The notes: generated by a model from the letters alone, not told the origin. Shown: positions 23,923-33,710, counted from the first letter of the stretch. The stretch is DNA of 36,296 nt from an uncultured Peptococcaceae bacterium (GCA_949743265.1 CATJSX010000034.1:1-36296), one strand, 5' to 3'. Made by a program: numbers and translations.

Positions 23923-23962
23923 GAAACAACCATTAAATTTCTCAAATAAAGGAGTCTTGTTC

Positions 23963-24424
23963 ATGAAAAGCAAAATTTTGCTAGCAATATTGGTTTCGGT
24001 CGGATTTTGGTTTTCTTCTCTTGTAATATTAAACGAACCAGAAGAGGCTATCGGCGGCGTAGGAACTTATAGCAGCAACGATGTCATGGTTTTAGCCAAG
24101 ATGATTCATGGTGAAGCTAGAGGAGAGCCGTATATTGGTAAGGTAGCTGTAGGCGCAGTAATACTTAATCGTGTTAAAGATAAAAAATTTCCTGATTCGG
24201 TTTATGGCGTTTGTTTTCAGCCCGGCGCTTTTGACGCTGTTAACGATGGACAATATTATCTGGAACCGGATAAATCGGCGATTAACGCCGCTAAAGCAGC
24301 TATAGGCGGCTGGGATCCTACTTATGGAGCACTTTATTATTGGAATCCAGAAACAGCAACCAGCAAATGGATTTGGAGTCGCAAGATTGTCACGCAGATC
24401 GGCAAACACGTTTTTGGTAACTAA
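23963..24424 (+). CDS. sleB: Spore cortex-lytic enzyme SleB-like, catalytic domain only
   Basis: The 153-residue protein has an N-terminal hydrophobic export segment (KSKILLAILVSVGFWFSSLVIL) and one Hydrolase_2 (SleB/CwlJ) domain. The family signature is MIHGEARGEPYIGKVAVGAVILNR with the likely catalytic E51, then FPDSVYGVCFQPGAFDAV and GALYYWNPETATSKWIW. SleB degrades spore cortex during germination. The usual N-terminal peptidoglycan-binding domain is absent, so this is a short form. AAAGGAG is eight bases before the ATG at 23963. It is followed after 20 bases by ypeB, its usual partner. Confidence 0.9.
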   Translation: MKSKILLAILVSVGFWFSSLVILNEPEEAIGGVGTYSSNDVMVLAKMIHGEARGEPYIGKVAVGAVILNRVKDKKFPDSVYGVCFQPGAFDAVNDGQYYLEPDKSAINAAKAAIGGWDPTYGALYYWNPETATSKWIWSRKIVTQIGKHVFGN

Positions 24425-24444
24425 AGTGAAATGGAGGAATTATT

Positions 24445-25839
24445 TTGAAAAAATGGCAGGCAATTGCCTTGGCGGTTTTAATTATAGCAGGGATATCTTT
24501 CGGTGTTTATCGCTGGGAAAGTGTACAAGAAATTACTGAAACTAATTTAACCATTAAATTGGAAAACCAATATCAGCGCAGTTTTCATCAGTTAGCCTAT
24601 GGCATGGACAATATCAACGCCCAGCTAGCACAAATGTTAGTAACGACTAGTCATCGACAAACATTGCTTGGTTTAGCCAATCTGTGGCGTGAAACTTATG
24701 GCGCTATTGGCGATTTATCCGCTTTACCAGCGGCAATGAACGAACTGGAAAATACTGATAAACTTTTGAACGATGTAGCGGAATACAGTTACTATTTGAT
24801 CCGTCAAAACATTCTCAGCGGTAAATTGCTTGATGAAAAAGATTTTAGTCAATTAGAAGATTTTTACCAACGTTCCAAAGTGGTAAAACAAGAACTATCA
24901 GATATTGAAGCGGCGATTTTAAATGAAAATCTTCGTTTTTCGGATGTTGAACCCTTTCTATTGAATGAAGAAAACGCAACAGCTGATAGTAATCGTATTG
25001 TCTCGGCTTTTCGCAGCATAGAAAGTCAAGTCAATGCTTTTCCAGAACTTAATTTTGCCGAAGGCGTACGCAAGATTGAGCCAGAACCCCGACCAATTGC
25101 CGGTGAAATGATTACGCAAATGCAAGCTATTGAGATTGCCGAAGAATTTTACACACGTTATCAAAAAAATAATGAAAAAAATATCGAAAGCCGTGTAGAA
25201 TTTGTTTCCGAAGGCGGTAAACTGCCAGTTTATGGTGTACGCATTTATCATGATGACAGCAACGAACCAATTTTTGTCGAAGTTAGCCAAAAAGGCGGTC
25301 ATATTTTACAAATGTATCACTATCGTGACCTAGGAACGGCAACATTAAGTGAAGCCGATTCCTTGCGCGTAGCAGAAGAATTTTTACAAGAACAAGGTTT
25401 TCCTACAATGAAATTGGTCGATGCGCAAAACGATGACATGTTTAATGATTTGACATACGTCCCCGTACAAGAAGGCGCTTATATTTATTCCGATATGGTC
25501 AAAGTACAAATTGCTTTAGACAACGGCGAGGTAATGAATTATGATCAAACCAGCTATATCACACATCATTATGAACGCACTATCGCCGCTCCTCGTCTTT
25601 CTGCCGACGAAGTGCGACGCGGTATGAACCCCAATTTTTCAGTCAGCGATATTCGTTTGGCGCTAATTCCTGACGAATACAGTGTACGCGAAATATTAAC
25701 TTATGAAGTGCGCGGCAGTGTAGTAGAAGAAGATTTTGCTATTTTTGTTGATGGACAAACTGGTGAAGAAGTACGTATTGTTCGTCTGACCGAACCGCAG
25801 GAATACTTGGTAAACGCTCAAGAAGATAACAGTAAATAA
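24445..25839 (+). CDS. ypeB: Germination protein YpeB
   Basis: The 464-residue protein has an N-terminal membrane anchor (about residues 5-22), a helical region, and C-terminal PepSY-like repeats (for example TLSEADSLRVAEEFLQEQGFP and RLSADEVRRGMNPNFSV). YpeB is needed for SleB stability and localisation in the spore, and the two genes are usually adjacent, as here. The start is TTG, with GGAGG seven bases upstream. A 19-bp hairpin about 40 bases after the stop ends the unit. Length is normal for the family. Confidence 0.93.
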   Translation: MKKWQAIALAVLIIAGISFGVYRWESVQEITETNLTIKLENQYQRSFHQLAYGMDNINAQLAQMLVTTSHRQTLLGLANLWRETYGAIGDLSALPAAMNELENTDKLLNDVAEYSYYLIRQNILSGKLLDEKDFSQLEDFYQRSKVVKQELSDIEAAILNENLRFSDVEPFLLNEENATADSNRIVSAFRSIESQVNAFPELNFAEGVRKIEPEPRPIAGEMITQMQAIEIAEEFYTRYQKNNEKNIESRVEFVSEGGKLPVYGVRIYHDDSNEPIFVEVSQKGGHILQMYHYRDLGTATLSEADSLRVAEEFLQEQGFPTMKLVDAQNDDMFNDLTYVPVQEGAYIYSDMVKVQIALDNGEVMNYDQTSYITHHYERTIAAPRLSADEVRRGMNPNFSVSDIRLALIPDEYSVREILTYEVRGSVVEEDFAIFVDGQTGEEVRIVRLTEPQEYLVNAQEDNSK

Positions 25840-25880
25840 TACTTTCAGAAATGAAAACGCTTCTTTAAAAAAAACTGATG

Positions 25881-25928
25881 ACGAAAGAACGGTATGATTT
25901 ACTTTCTATAATCATGCCGTTCTTTCGT
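25881..25928 (+). terminator. Terminator of sleB-ypeB
   Basis: A 19-bp stem (25881-25899 with 25910-25928), with one G-T wobble and a ten-base loop, follows the ypeB stop by about 40 bases. The T-richness behind it is moderate, with a stronger T-run some 15 bases later. Confidence 0.8.
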
Positions 25929-26129
25929 TATTAACAATTCTTTTTTTAATTTCTGGATCATGAAGATGAAAATTTTTCATTCAAATTGATTTTTGAACAA
26001 ATAACTCTTGTCAGGCGAAGAAAATTACTTTATTCTACTATTATGCGACAAAAATTGATTAAAACTGTTTGGTTTAGAAAAATCTTTTGAACTAAACCAT
26101 CAATACATTTCAGAAATGAGGTATAGTAA

Positions 26130-26885
26130 ATGACCACAAAGGAAAAGAAAATTTCATTAGGATTTATATTATTTGATCAAGAAACTTGTGATTTTGAACA
26201 GTTCAGACAGTTTATGCTGGCAGACTGGAGTATTGATTTGTCAGCGCAAATGATGGCAAAAGAGAATACTGCTCAATCAAAAGTTTTTGAAATTGATGGT
26301 ATCATGTTAGCGTGTGGTTTTATGCCCAGTGTCATTCCCAACGGGGAAGTGGAAAGCGTTTGTCAGTATAATTTTTTCTGGCCAGAGGCCCAAGAAATCG
26401 TCAATCGTCATCAAAGCCACTTAGTTTTAGCCGTTATGGACGGTTCTATGGCTGCGAAGCGACTGTTCACCAAAGCAGCCAGCTGCTGGCTAAAAACTGT
26501 CGGCGCTCTCGCTGTTTATTTGGGCAGTCAGACTCTAGTATTACCGCCGGAAATGTATATACAGCAAGCCTTGTCTCTGCAAGAAAATGATATACTGCCG
26601 CTGGCACTGTGGGTGTATATCGGATTGTATCAAGGTGAAAAAGGCGCTAGTGGTTATACTTATGGTCTAACCGAATTTGACAAACCAGAAATAGAAGTAT
26701 TGAATTCCGCACACGATTTATTAGATGTTTATGATTTTCTATATAATATTGCTAATTATGTCGTTAGCTGTGACGCTTTATTGGAAGATGGTCAAACCAT
26801 AGGATTCAGTGAAGACGAAAAACTACCTGTTACTTATTCGGCAGGAGCAGCCTTGAAAGGCGAAACCATAAAAATAGACTGGTAG
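26130..26885 (+). CDS. DUF4261-domain protein
   Basis: The 251-residue cytoplasmic protein ends in a recognisable DUF4261 domain: GYTYGLTEFDKPEIEVLNS, then LYNIANYVVSCDALLEDGQTIGFSEDEKLPVTYS. Function is unknown. There is no signal peptide or membrane segment. GAGGT lies upstream of the ATG. It ends only 10 bases before the secreted amidase gene, so the two are likely co-transcribed. Confidence 0.78.
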   Translation: MTTKEKKISLGFILFDQETCDFEQFRQFMLADWSIDLSAQMMAKENTAQSKVFEIDGIMLACGFMPSVIPNGEVESVCQYNFFWPEAQEIVNRHQSHLVLAVMDGSMAAKRLFTKAASCWLKTVGALAVYLGSQTLVLPPEMYIQQALSLQENDILPLALWVYIGLYQGEKGASGYTYGLTEFDKPEIEVLNSAHDLLDVYDFLYNIANYVVSCDALLEDGQTIGFSEDEKLPVTYSAGAALKGETIKIDW

Positions 26886-26895
26886 GTGATAAACC

Positions 26896-28611
26896 ATGAA
26901 ACGATTTTCTGCTGTATTACTGACTGCAATGACAACGCTGCTTTTGCCAATAACGGCTCATGGAGCAGAAGCGGTAACTGTAGCGTTGCCCAGTTTTTCC
27001 ATAACATTAAATGACGTAGCCATTAACTACCAAAACAGTCAGTATCCTTTCTTAGTATATAAAGATATTACGTATATTCCTATGACGTATGAAGATGCCA
27101 AACTGTTAGGCTTAGTTTCTGAATGGAATGACGAAAACGGATTATCCATCAACAAATCCGTTTATTATGACCGCGACACGAGTCGCAATAATTATCAAGG
27201 CTATCCAACAACAGAAGTCAACAACCCTACGCAAACAGCCACTATCGCTCAATTTCCAGTAACAATAGCCGGCAAAGAAATTGATAATCAAACGGAAGAA
27301 TATCCGCTTTTAGTCTTTCGCGACGTTACTTATTTTCCGCTGACTTGGCGCTTTGCTGTTGATGAATTTGGCTGGAAATATCAATTCAGTGATGAACAAG
27401 GACTAACGATTGCGCCTCCTGCTTCTGTTTCAACCAGTACAATAGTGACTCCTGACGATCCGAAACCAACAATAGATTCCTCCGTCACTAAAGTGCAAGT
27501 AACTGCTGATATTGTTAATATTCGTGCCGATGCAAATACCTCTTCCGAAATATTAACTAAAGTGGAAATAGGCGATATATTGGACGTTTTAGCTGTCAAT
27601 GGCGATTGGTATCAAGTATTGGCTGATGACAAAATTGGTTGGATCGCTGGTTGGTTAGTGACTCCTTGTCAAACAAATGATACTTTCACACCGAGCGGCA
27701 ACGGGCATGAATTAACTAATGGTAATTTGACCTTTGACGGACGAATAGCGACGGCTGTTTTTGATGTCGCATCAGAAAGCACTGCTACTGTCACTGCCAG
27801 CAGTCAAAATAAAGTAGTGATTACGATTGATCATTTAATGCTTAAAGATTTTACTCCTTTAGGCGCTGCTGGTGCCATTACAGCAATTGAAGGAACACAA
27901 GCAGGCGATAAAGCAATTTTGACTGTTCATACCCTAGATAAAGCCACCGTAACAGCCAGCTTGGAAAATAATCGTTTAACAATTACAGCTCGCGATCGTT
28001 ATGTTAATGGCGGCAAAGGTTTAAGCGGCAAAATTATCGTTATTGATCCCGGTCATGGCAACATCAAAGAAAATGGCGTTGTTGATCCCGGCACTGTCGG
28101 ATTAGTTTTAGGCTATACTGATCGCGAAGTAGGCTATGCTGTCGGCGATAAACTGCGTCATTTGTTGGAAGCGCAAGGCGCTATCGTGGTGATGACTAGA
28201 GAAGCAGAACCGACAACCGTCACTCTGACCGATCGCCCTATCATTGCCAATCAAGTTGGCGCTGATGCCTTTGTTAGCATCCATGGCAATGCATTAGAAA
28301 ATAATACTACTAAACAAGGCGCCGAAGTCTATTATTATGCCCAACAATTTTTAACGCCTTCAGCACAGAAAAACAGCCGCCAAGAATTAGCACAGGCGGT
28401 CAATCAAGGGATCGCTGACGCCACTGGACGCAGTTGCGTTGTCAAAGATTTTCAAAATTATGTTGTGCTGAGAAATACAGAATGTCCGTCTATTCTGGTA
28501 GAAACAGGCTATCTATCTAATGCTGAAGAAGAAGCACTTTTGGCAGATAGCACTTATCAGCAAAAAATAGCGCAAGGAATTTTTGACGGACTGACACAAT
28601 TTTTTCAATAA
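26896..28611 (+). CDS. Secreted N-acetylmuramoyl-L-alanine amidase with stalk, SH3b and AMIN-like domains
   Basis: The 571-residue enzyme has a signal peptide (to about residue 24). Two copper-amine-oxidase-N-type repeats follow at roughly 29-105 and 110-180 (YPFLVYKDITYIPMTYEDAK and YPLLVFRDVTYFPLTWRFAV), then an SH3b domain (about 193-250), an AMIN-like region (about 260-370) and a C-terminal Amidase_3 domain. The zinc ligands read as H387 (DPGHG), E411 (DREVG) and H463 (SIHGNA), with the catalytic E536 in VETGYL. It cleaves the stem peptide from muramic acid in peptidoglycan. A TAGGTGAT site precedes the ATG. Confidence 0.93.
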   Translation: MKRFSAVLLTAMTTLLLPITAHGAEAVTVALPSFSITLNDVAINYQNSQYPFLVYKDITYIPMTYEDAKLLGLVSEWNDENGLSINKSVYYDRDTSRNNYQGYPTTEVNNPTQTATIAQFPVTIAGKEIDNQTEEYPLLVFRDVTYFPLTWRFAVDEFGWKYQFSDEQGLTIAPPASVSTSTIVTPDDPKPTIDSSVTKVQVTADIVNIRADANTSSEILTKVEIGDILDVLAVNGDWYQVLADDKIGWIAGWLVTPCQTNDTFTPSGNGHELTNGNLTFDGRIATAVFDVASESTATVTASSQNKVVITIDHLMLKDFTPLGAAGAITAIEGTQAGDKAILTVHTLDKATVTASLENNRLTITARDRYVNGGKGLSGKIIVIDPGHGNIKENGVVDPGTVGLVLGYTDREVGYAVGDKLRHLLEAQGAIVVMTREAEPTTVTLTDRPIIANQVGADAFVSIHGNALENNTTKQGAEVYYYAQQFLTPSAQKNSRQELAQAVNQGIADATGRSCVVKDFQNYVVLRNTECPSILVETGYLSNAEEEALLADSTYQQKIAQGIFDGLTQFFQ

Positions 28612-28730
28612 GCACATATCAAGAACGCACAACATTGAGTTTGCAGTGATGAAACTATCTATTCATTGGTATAATGTTTTCTAAAAACAGATAGTATCAA
28701 TATCTGCAACTACTATATATCCTGTCTAAA

Positions 28731-28764
28731 AAAGCAGACCCCATGATACATGATGGTCTGCTTT
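28731..28764. terminator. Bidirectional terminator between amidase and recQ units
   Basis: A 10-bp stem (AAAGCAGACC with GGTCTGCTTT) with a 14-base loop has A/T runs on the outer arms. On the minus strand it leads into six T, so it can end the recQ/small-protein unit; on the plus strand it is the first hairpin after the amidase gene. Confidence 0.8.
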
Positions 28765-28801
28765 CATTTAGAGCTGTTACAGAACAGCCTTTTTTGATTG
28801 G

Positions 28802-28981
28802 TTATATTGTTTTTTCAAAAATGACAATTAAAGCAATGATAACAAATAAACAGCCAGCAACAAGACGCACCAGCTTTTTGCCGTTGGCGGTCAATCCTTC
28901 GCCGTGCGCAGCATAATGCAGCATACCGCCGCAAAGTACAATACCTATAATCGATAAAACGATTTTCCACATTAACGTCAT
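28802..28981 (-). CDS. Small two-span membrane protein, 59 residues, unknown function
   Basis: The minus-strand open frame of 59 codons starts at ATG 28981 with GGGAG seven bases upstream and stops at 28802. The protein begins with a hydrophobic stretch (MWKIVLSIIGIVLCGGMLHY), has a short polar loop with HGEGLTANGKKLVR, and ends in a second hydrophobic helix (LVAGCLFVIIALIVIF). This suggests a membrane hairpin with a basic loop. It lies 16 bases downstream of the recQ stop and before a terminator, so it is probably co-transcribed with recQ. I do not recognise the family. Confidence 0.72.
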   Translation of the reverse strand: MTLMWKIVLSIIGIVLCGGMLHYAAHGEGLTANGKKLVRLVAGCLFVIIALIVIFEKTI

Positions 28982-28997
28982 AGTGATCTCCCTTCTA

Positions 28998-31145
28998 CTA
29001 CTCCTTTTGATGTAATTGAAGATTTTTTAACAAAATTACTTGAATCTGATTATAATCCGTATGAGGATCAGGCAATTGTTCACGAATAATTCGCAAAGAG
29101 CTTAAGCCTACTGTTTTAACGGCTTGCAAAACGTCGCTTTCGATGGTTTTATTATATAAATCCCCCCACTTTACTTTAAAATCATACTCATCGGCTAGCT
29201 GTCGAATATGGTTCAAAATAGTTGCGACTGCAACGCCTCTATTTTGGGCAACTTCGACGATAGTCATACCTTCTTTGAGCAATTCTTTCGTCATTCGAGC
29301 GGAATCACCAGCTTTTGGCGTTTTACTCGTTCTATGAGACATAGCGGATTTAGCACGATGAATAGGCTCATCGCTTTGCTCTGCATGATATTGCTTAATC
29401 ACTTGCAAAAATTGTTCGCCATACATTGTTAGTTTATGCTCACCAATGCCAATAACACTTAGCATTTCTTCCAACGTTCTCGGTTGTTTTTGACTCATAT
29501 CTTTTAGCGTAGCATCACTGAAAATCATGTAGGACGGCAAAGATTGAGCGACAGCTATTTCCAAGCGCAATGTTTTAAGCCGATCAAGTAATTCTTGATG
29601 CGCAGCCGTTGTCTTAGTTGTCGGTACAGCCGTTTTCAGCAAAACTTGTCCATTGCCCATAAGCACTTCCATGCCTTTAGGCTGCAAAGCTACCACCGGA
29701 TATTCTCCTTCTGCAATACACAAAAAACCATGTGAAATCAAAGTATAAATCAAATCTCTGATTTCTTCCTTTTTCATTGATGCTAAAGTCCCATAAAAAG
29801 TATTGCCGTCCAAATCCAACTGACGAATTTTTTTGGTTTTAGCGCCTTTAAGCATATCAACTAAATTAGCAACGCCCAAACGAAACCGCAAACTGTGAAT
29901 ACAGCCGAAAATCGTTTTGGCCGTGTCGGTTTGGTCAGTAACAACGCCTTGAAAATTGCAGTTACTGCAATGACCACAATCTTTCTCATAATTTTCGCCG
30001 AAATAATTTAAAATAAACCGCCGCAAACAATCTTTGGAATAAGCATAATCAATCATACTTTGCAATTTTTGATATTCTAATGCCTTGCGTTCTTCATCTT
30101 CTACGCCCTGCTCAATCAAAAATTTGTTGGTAAAAATATCACTGGGTGAAAATAGCAATACGCAAACACTTTCTAAACCATCGCGTCCAGCTCGTCCAAT
30201 CTCTTGATAATAAGATTCAATATTGCGGGGAATATTGTAATGTATAACATAGCGTACGTTGGATTTATTGATTCCCATACCAAATGCGTTAGTCGCTACC
30301 ATAATATTGGCTTCATCATAAATAAACGCTTCTTGATTGGCACGCCGTTCTTCATCACTCAAGCCGCCGTGATATTTTAAAGCGCCCATATGAGCATCGT
30401 TGAGCAATTGCCACAAACGTTCAACTTCTTTGCGTGTTGAACAATAAATAATACCAGCTTCGTCCTTTCGAGAGCGAATAAAAGATAATAGTGATTTTTG
30501 GCGATCAGCATCACTATTGACAACCAGTTCCAAATTGGCGCGATTAAAACTAGCACGATAAATATTCGGCTGACGTAATTGCAATTGAACGATAATATCA
30601 GTTCGCACTTGCTGTGTAGCTGTAGCTGTAAAAGCTGCCACAACAGGACGATGAGAACAACAAGCAATAAAACCACAAATCTGTCCGTAACTCGGTCGAA
30701 AGTCATGTCCCCATTGAGAAACGCAATGCGCTTCATCAATAGCTACAAAAGAAATCGTCAACGTATTGATCAGCGACAAAAAATCAGAACTTGTCAGTCT
30801 CTCAGGAGCAACATATAAAATTTTAATTTCACCAGAAGTCAATCGTTTTTTGACGCTTTGATAATCAGCAGAGCTTTGGGTGCTATTGATAAAGGCTGCA
30901 TGAATACCAAGAGTTTCTAAACTATCCACCTGATCTTTCATCAAGGAAATTAACGGTGAAATAACCAACGTAACACCGTCAAAAATCAAGGCTGGCACTT
31001 GATAACAAATTGATTTGCCTCCGCCAGTCGGCATGATTACAAAGGTATCATGGCCATTTAAAATTGATTCGATAGCTTTTGTTTGAATAGGCTTAAATGC
31101 CTGATAACCATAATATTTTTTTAAAACGTTTAAGGCCCGCTCCAT
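28998..31145 (-). CDS. recQ: ATP-dependent DNA helicase RecQ
   Basis: The 715-residue protein has the full RecQ layout. The helicase core has Walker A PTGGGKS (K44) and the DEAH box at D137-H140 followed by CVSQWGHDFRPSY. A zinc-binding Cys cluster (DCGHCSNC) is followed by the winged-helix region, then an HRDC domain (LLDRLKTLRLEIAVAQSLPSYMIF...). A further helix-turn-helix (TKELLKEGMTIVEVAQNRGVAVATILNHIRQL) resembles the HTH_40 module seen in Bacillota RecQ proteins. RecQ unwinds DNA 3'-5' in recombination repair. GAGGTG precedes the ATG. It is divergent from recG. Confidence 0.96.
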   Translation of the reverse strand: MERALNVLKKYYGYQAFKPIQTKAIESILNGHDTFVIMPTGGGKSICYQVPALIFDGVTLVISPLISLMKDQVDSLETLGIHAAFINSTQSSADYQSVKKRLTSGEIKILYVAPERLTSSDFLSLINTLTISFVAIDEAHCVSQWGHDFRPSYGQICGFIACCSHRPVVAAFTATATQQVRTDIIVQLQLRQPNIYRASFNRANLELVVNSDADRQKSLLSFIRSRKDEAGIIYCSTRKEVERLWQLLNDAHMGALKYHGGLSDEERRANQEAFIYDEANIMVATNAFGMGINKSNVRYVIHYNIPRNIESYYQEIGRAGRDGLESVCVLLFSPSDIFTNKFLIEQGVEDEERKALEYQKLQSMIDYAYSKDCLRRFILNYFGENYEKDCGHCSNCNFQGVVTDQTDTAKTIFGCIHSLRFRLGVANLVDMLKGAKTKKIRQLDLDGNTFYGTLASMKKEEIRDLIYTLISHGFLCIAEGEYPVVALQPKGMEVLMGNGQVLLKTAVPTTKTTAAHQELLDRLKTLRLEIAVAQSLPSYMIFSDATLKDMSQKQPRTLEEMLSVIGIGEHKLTMYGEQFLQVIKQYHAEQSDEPIHRAKSAMSHRTSKTPKAGDSARMTKELLKEGMTIVEVAQNRGVAVATILNHIRQLADEYDFKVKWGDLYNKTIESDVLQAVKTVGLSSLRIIREQLPDPHTDYNQIQVILLKNLQLHQKE

Positions 31146-31444
31146 ACTTTCTCACCTCGTCCTCATTATACTGCTTTTATGTACAAAATGCACTGTTTTT
31201 CAGGTAAATTCTTACTGTTTATTAAGATACGCCGAAAAAGCGCGCCACAACATAATTTATAGGCAATATTGCACTTAAATCTTCTGTGTTTTGATGAAAT
31301 GATTTTAATTTATAAACTTTATCTCCTGTCACTATACTATCTTTTATTATAGTGTTAAAATGAAATTGTCATAAGCGTACGAATAAAATTTGAAAAATGA
31401 TAAAAATTTCTGCGGCATTATCCTGCTGCAAAAGGTGATGACTA

Positions 31445-33499
31445 ATGAATAAATTGACTCAACCAGTAACAGTACTTAAAGGTATCGGCAAACAGAAAGC
31501 TGCCGAGTTGCACCAATTATCTATTGATACTGTAGAAGATTTGCTGACCCACTACCCTTATCGCTATGAAGATCGCGCTAATTTGAAGCCTATCAGCCAA
31601 TTAAGTTCCGACCAGTTAGAAACAGTTTTAGGACGCGTTGAGGCGATAAACGAAGGATTTACCAAAAACGGTCGTCATATGCTGCGCGTAACGCTTGCCA
31701 ACAATTCAGGAAGAATCGTTTTAATGTGGTTCAATCAGCGATATTTAAAACAACGCTTTGCGCTCAACCAGCGTTTGATTGCCAGCGGCAAAATTCTTTC
31801 AGGCACAACTAAACAAATGATGGTAACGGATTTCGAAATTTTATCGGAAACAGATGATATCAGTCAATTTGCTCGCCTTGTACCGGTACATCGCGCCAGC
31901 GAAAAATTAAGCGCTAAATGGATTCGTCAAACAATTGAACAGGCTCTGAGAGCGTACGGCGGCGATATTATTGATTTTCTGCCTCAGCCGCTTTGCCAGC
32001 GTTATCGTTTGTTACCGCGATCAGAAGCAATAGCCGAAATACATTTTCCCAGCAGTTGGGCGAAATTAAATATGGCGCGCTACCGATTAGTTATAGAAGA
32101 ATTTACACTGATGCTTTTAGAGCTTAGTCAAAGAGTAACGCCGAATAAATCAGTTAAAGGCATTGCTCATCAGCCTACAGAACGATTGACTAATCAGTTT
32201 ATTCGTCAGCTCCCTTTCAAATTGACTAACGCTCAACGCAAAGTCATTTTGGAAATCAAAAGCGATATGGAGAAACCAACAGCCATGCATCGTTTGGTAC
32301 AAGGCGATGTCGGCAGCGGCAAAACAATGGTCGCTTTATATACGTTACTCAAAGCGGCTGAAGGCGGTTATCAAAGCGCCTTAATGGCTCCGACAGAAAT
32401 TTTAGCGGAACAACATTATTTGACATTACGCCAAATTTTAGCACCCTTAGGAATTGAGCCAATCTTGTTAAAAGGCAGTTTGAACACTAAAGAAAAAACA
32501 TCTGCTCTGGAAAAGCTGGCCAATGGCGACAGTCAGATCATCATCGGTACCCATGCACTTATTCAAAAAAACGTCAATTTTTGTAATTTAGGCGCTATCG
32601 TCATTGATGAACAGCACCGTTTCGGCGTTAGAGATCGTTTGGCTTTAGAAAATAAAGGCAGCCAACCTGATGTGCTTGTTATGACCGCTACGCCAATTCC
32701 ACGTTCTTTGGCGCTCACTCTTTACGGCGACTTGGAACTGTCGGTTATTGATGAACTGCCGCCCGGTCGCAAACCGATTATTACCTATCATATTACTGAA
32801 AAAAAACGCCAAAGCATGTACGGCTTTATTTTGCAACAGCTTCAAGCTGGTCATCAAGTTTATGTCGTCTGCCCTATGATCGAAGAATCAGCAAAAATCG
32901 ATTTGGAAAATGCTCAAGCATTACACCAGAAATTAGCAACGGAAATTTTTCCACAATATCAAGTTGGATTACTACATGGCAAAATGACTGCAACCGCCAA
33001 AGCAGAAATCATGGAATCATTTCGCACCGCTCATTTGCAAATTTTAGTTTCGACTACCGTTATTGAGGTTGGTGTAGATGTTCCCAATGCCAATATGATG
33101 GTAATCGAAAATGCCGAACGTTTTGGTTTAGCGCAGCTGCACCAGTTACGCGGAAGAGTCGGTCGAGGCGACGTTCAGTCTTATTGCATTTTAGTTTCTG
33201 AAGCTAAAGCTGAGGATACGCAGCGACGTATGGCAATTATGACCAAAAGCAATGATGGATTCGCGATTGCCGAAGAAGATTTGGCGATTAGAGGACCGGG
33301 AGAAATTTTGGGCATACGGCAAAGCGGCTTACCTGACTTTAAAATTGCCGATCTAGTGCAAGACATCAAACTATTAGAACGCAGCAAATTATTAGCTGCC
33401 GATATTCTTAACGATGGTTTAGAAAATACAACTTATGACGCTTTACGCTTGGAAATTCAAAGACGATATCAGCAAAAAATAATCAGCGGAATCAATTAA
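31445..33499 (+). CDS. recG: ATP-dependent DNA helicase RecG
   Basis: The 684-residue protein shows the RecG layout: an N-terminal helical part with the wedge/OB domain (TVLGRVEAINEGFTKNGRHMLRVTL), Walker A GDVGSGKT (K293), a DEQH box at D388-H391, motif TATPIPRSLALTLYGDL, and the C-terminal motifs STTVIEVGVDVPNA and QLRGRVGRG. It remodels stalled forks and branched DNA. AAGGTGATG precedes the ATG. The 299-base gap to recQ is AT-rich and carries a 7-bp stem around 31330-31354; I could not place the promoters with confidence. Confidence 0.96.
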   Translation: MNKLTQPVTVLKGIGKQKAAELHQLSIDTVEDLLTHYPYRYEDRANLKPISQLSSDQLETVLGRVEAINEGFTKNGRHMLRVTLANNSGRIVLMWFNQRYLKQRFALNQRLIASGKILSGTTKQMMVTDFEILSETDDISQFARLVPVHRASEKLSAKWIRQTIEQALRAYGGDIIDFLPQPLCQRYRLLPRSEAIAEIHFPSSWAKLNMARYRLVIEEFTLMLLELSQRVTPNKSVKGIAHQPTERLTNQFIRQLPFKLTNAQRKVILEIKSDMEKPTAMHRLVQGDVGSGKTMVALYTLLKAAEGGYQSALMAPTEILAEQHYLTLRQILAPLGIEPILLKGSLNTKEKTSALEKLANGDSQIIIGTHALIQKNVNFCNLGAIVIDEQHRFGVRDRLALENKGSQPDVLVMTATPIPRSLALTLYGDLELSVIDELPPGRKPIITYHITEKKRQSMYGFILQQLQAGHQVYVVCPMIEESAKIDLENAQALHQKLATEIFPQYQVGLLHGKMTATAKAEIMESFRTAHLQILVSTTVIEVGVDVPNANMMVIENAERFGLAQLHQLRGRVGRGDVQSYCILVSEAKAEDTQRRMAIMTKSNDGFAIAEEDLAIRGPGEILGIRQSGLPDFKIADLVQDIKLLERSKLLAADILNDGLENTTYDALRLEIQRRYQQKIISGIN

Positions 33500-33655
33500 C
33501 TGTTGATTAAAACGCCAAAAAAATCAATTATCGCCAAAATTTACGCTGATTTTTGTGCACAAAGGCAAATTCTTAGCATTTTTTGGCAATACTAATATCA
33601 AAAAGATTACAATAACAAATTTTTTATCAAGAAAATCTTAAAATCGAGCAATTCT

Positions 33656-33685
33656 TTGGTCAGGTTTTCCAAAGTATGCTATAAT
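33656..33685 (+). promoter_or_regulatory. Promoter of the class A PBP gene
   Basis: A perfect TATAAT (33680-33685) has TTGGTC (33656-33661) 18 bases upstream. The -10 ends 25 bases before the start codon, and AAAGGAGG lies between, which gives a very short leader. Confidence 0.6.
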
Positions 33686-33710
33686 ACGAGTATTAAAGGA
33701 GGTAACTTAA

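Larger units (their letters stand above)
23258..23962. other. Gene-poor region with a decayed minus-strand gene
   Basis: This 700-base stretch has no intact gene. It contains the relic at 23605-23905 and a forespore-type promoter for sleB at its right end. A very short minus-strand frame of 18 codons (complement of 23275-23331, MLFKERRSSNLNVM...) has a GGGGGG run only three bases before its ATG; I do not count it as a gene. Confidence 0.5.
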
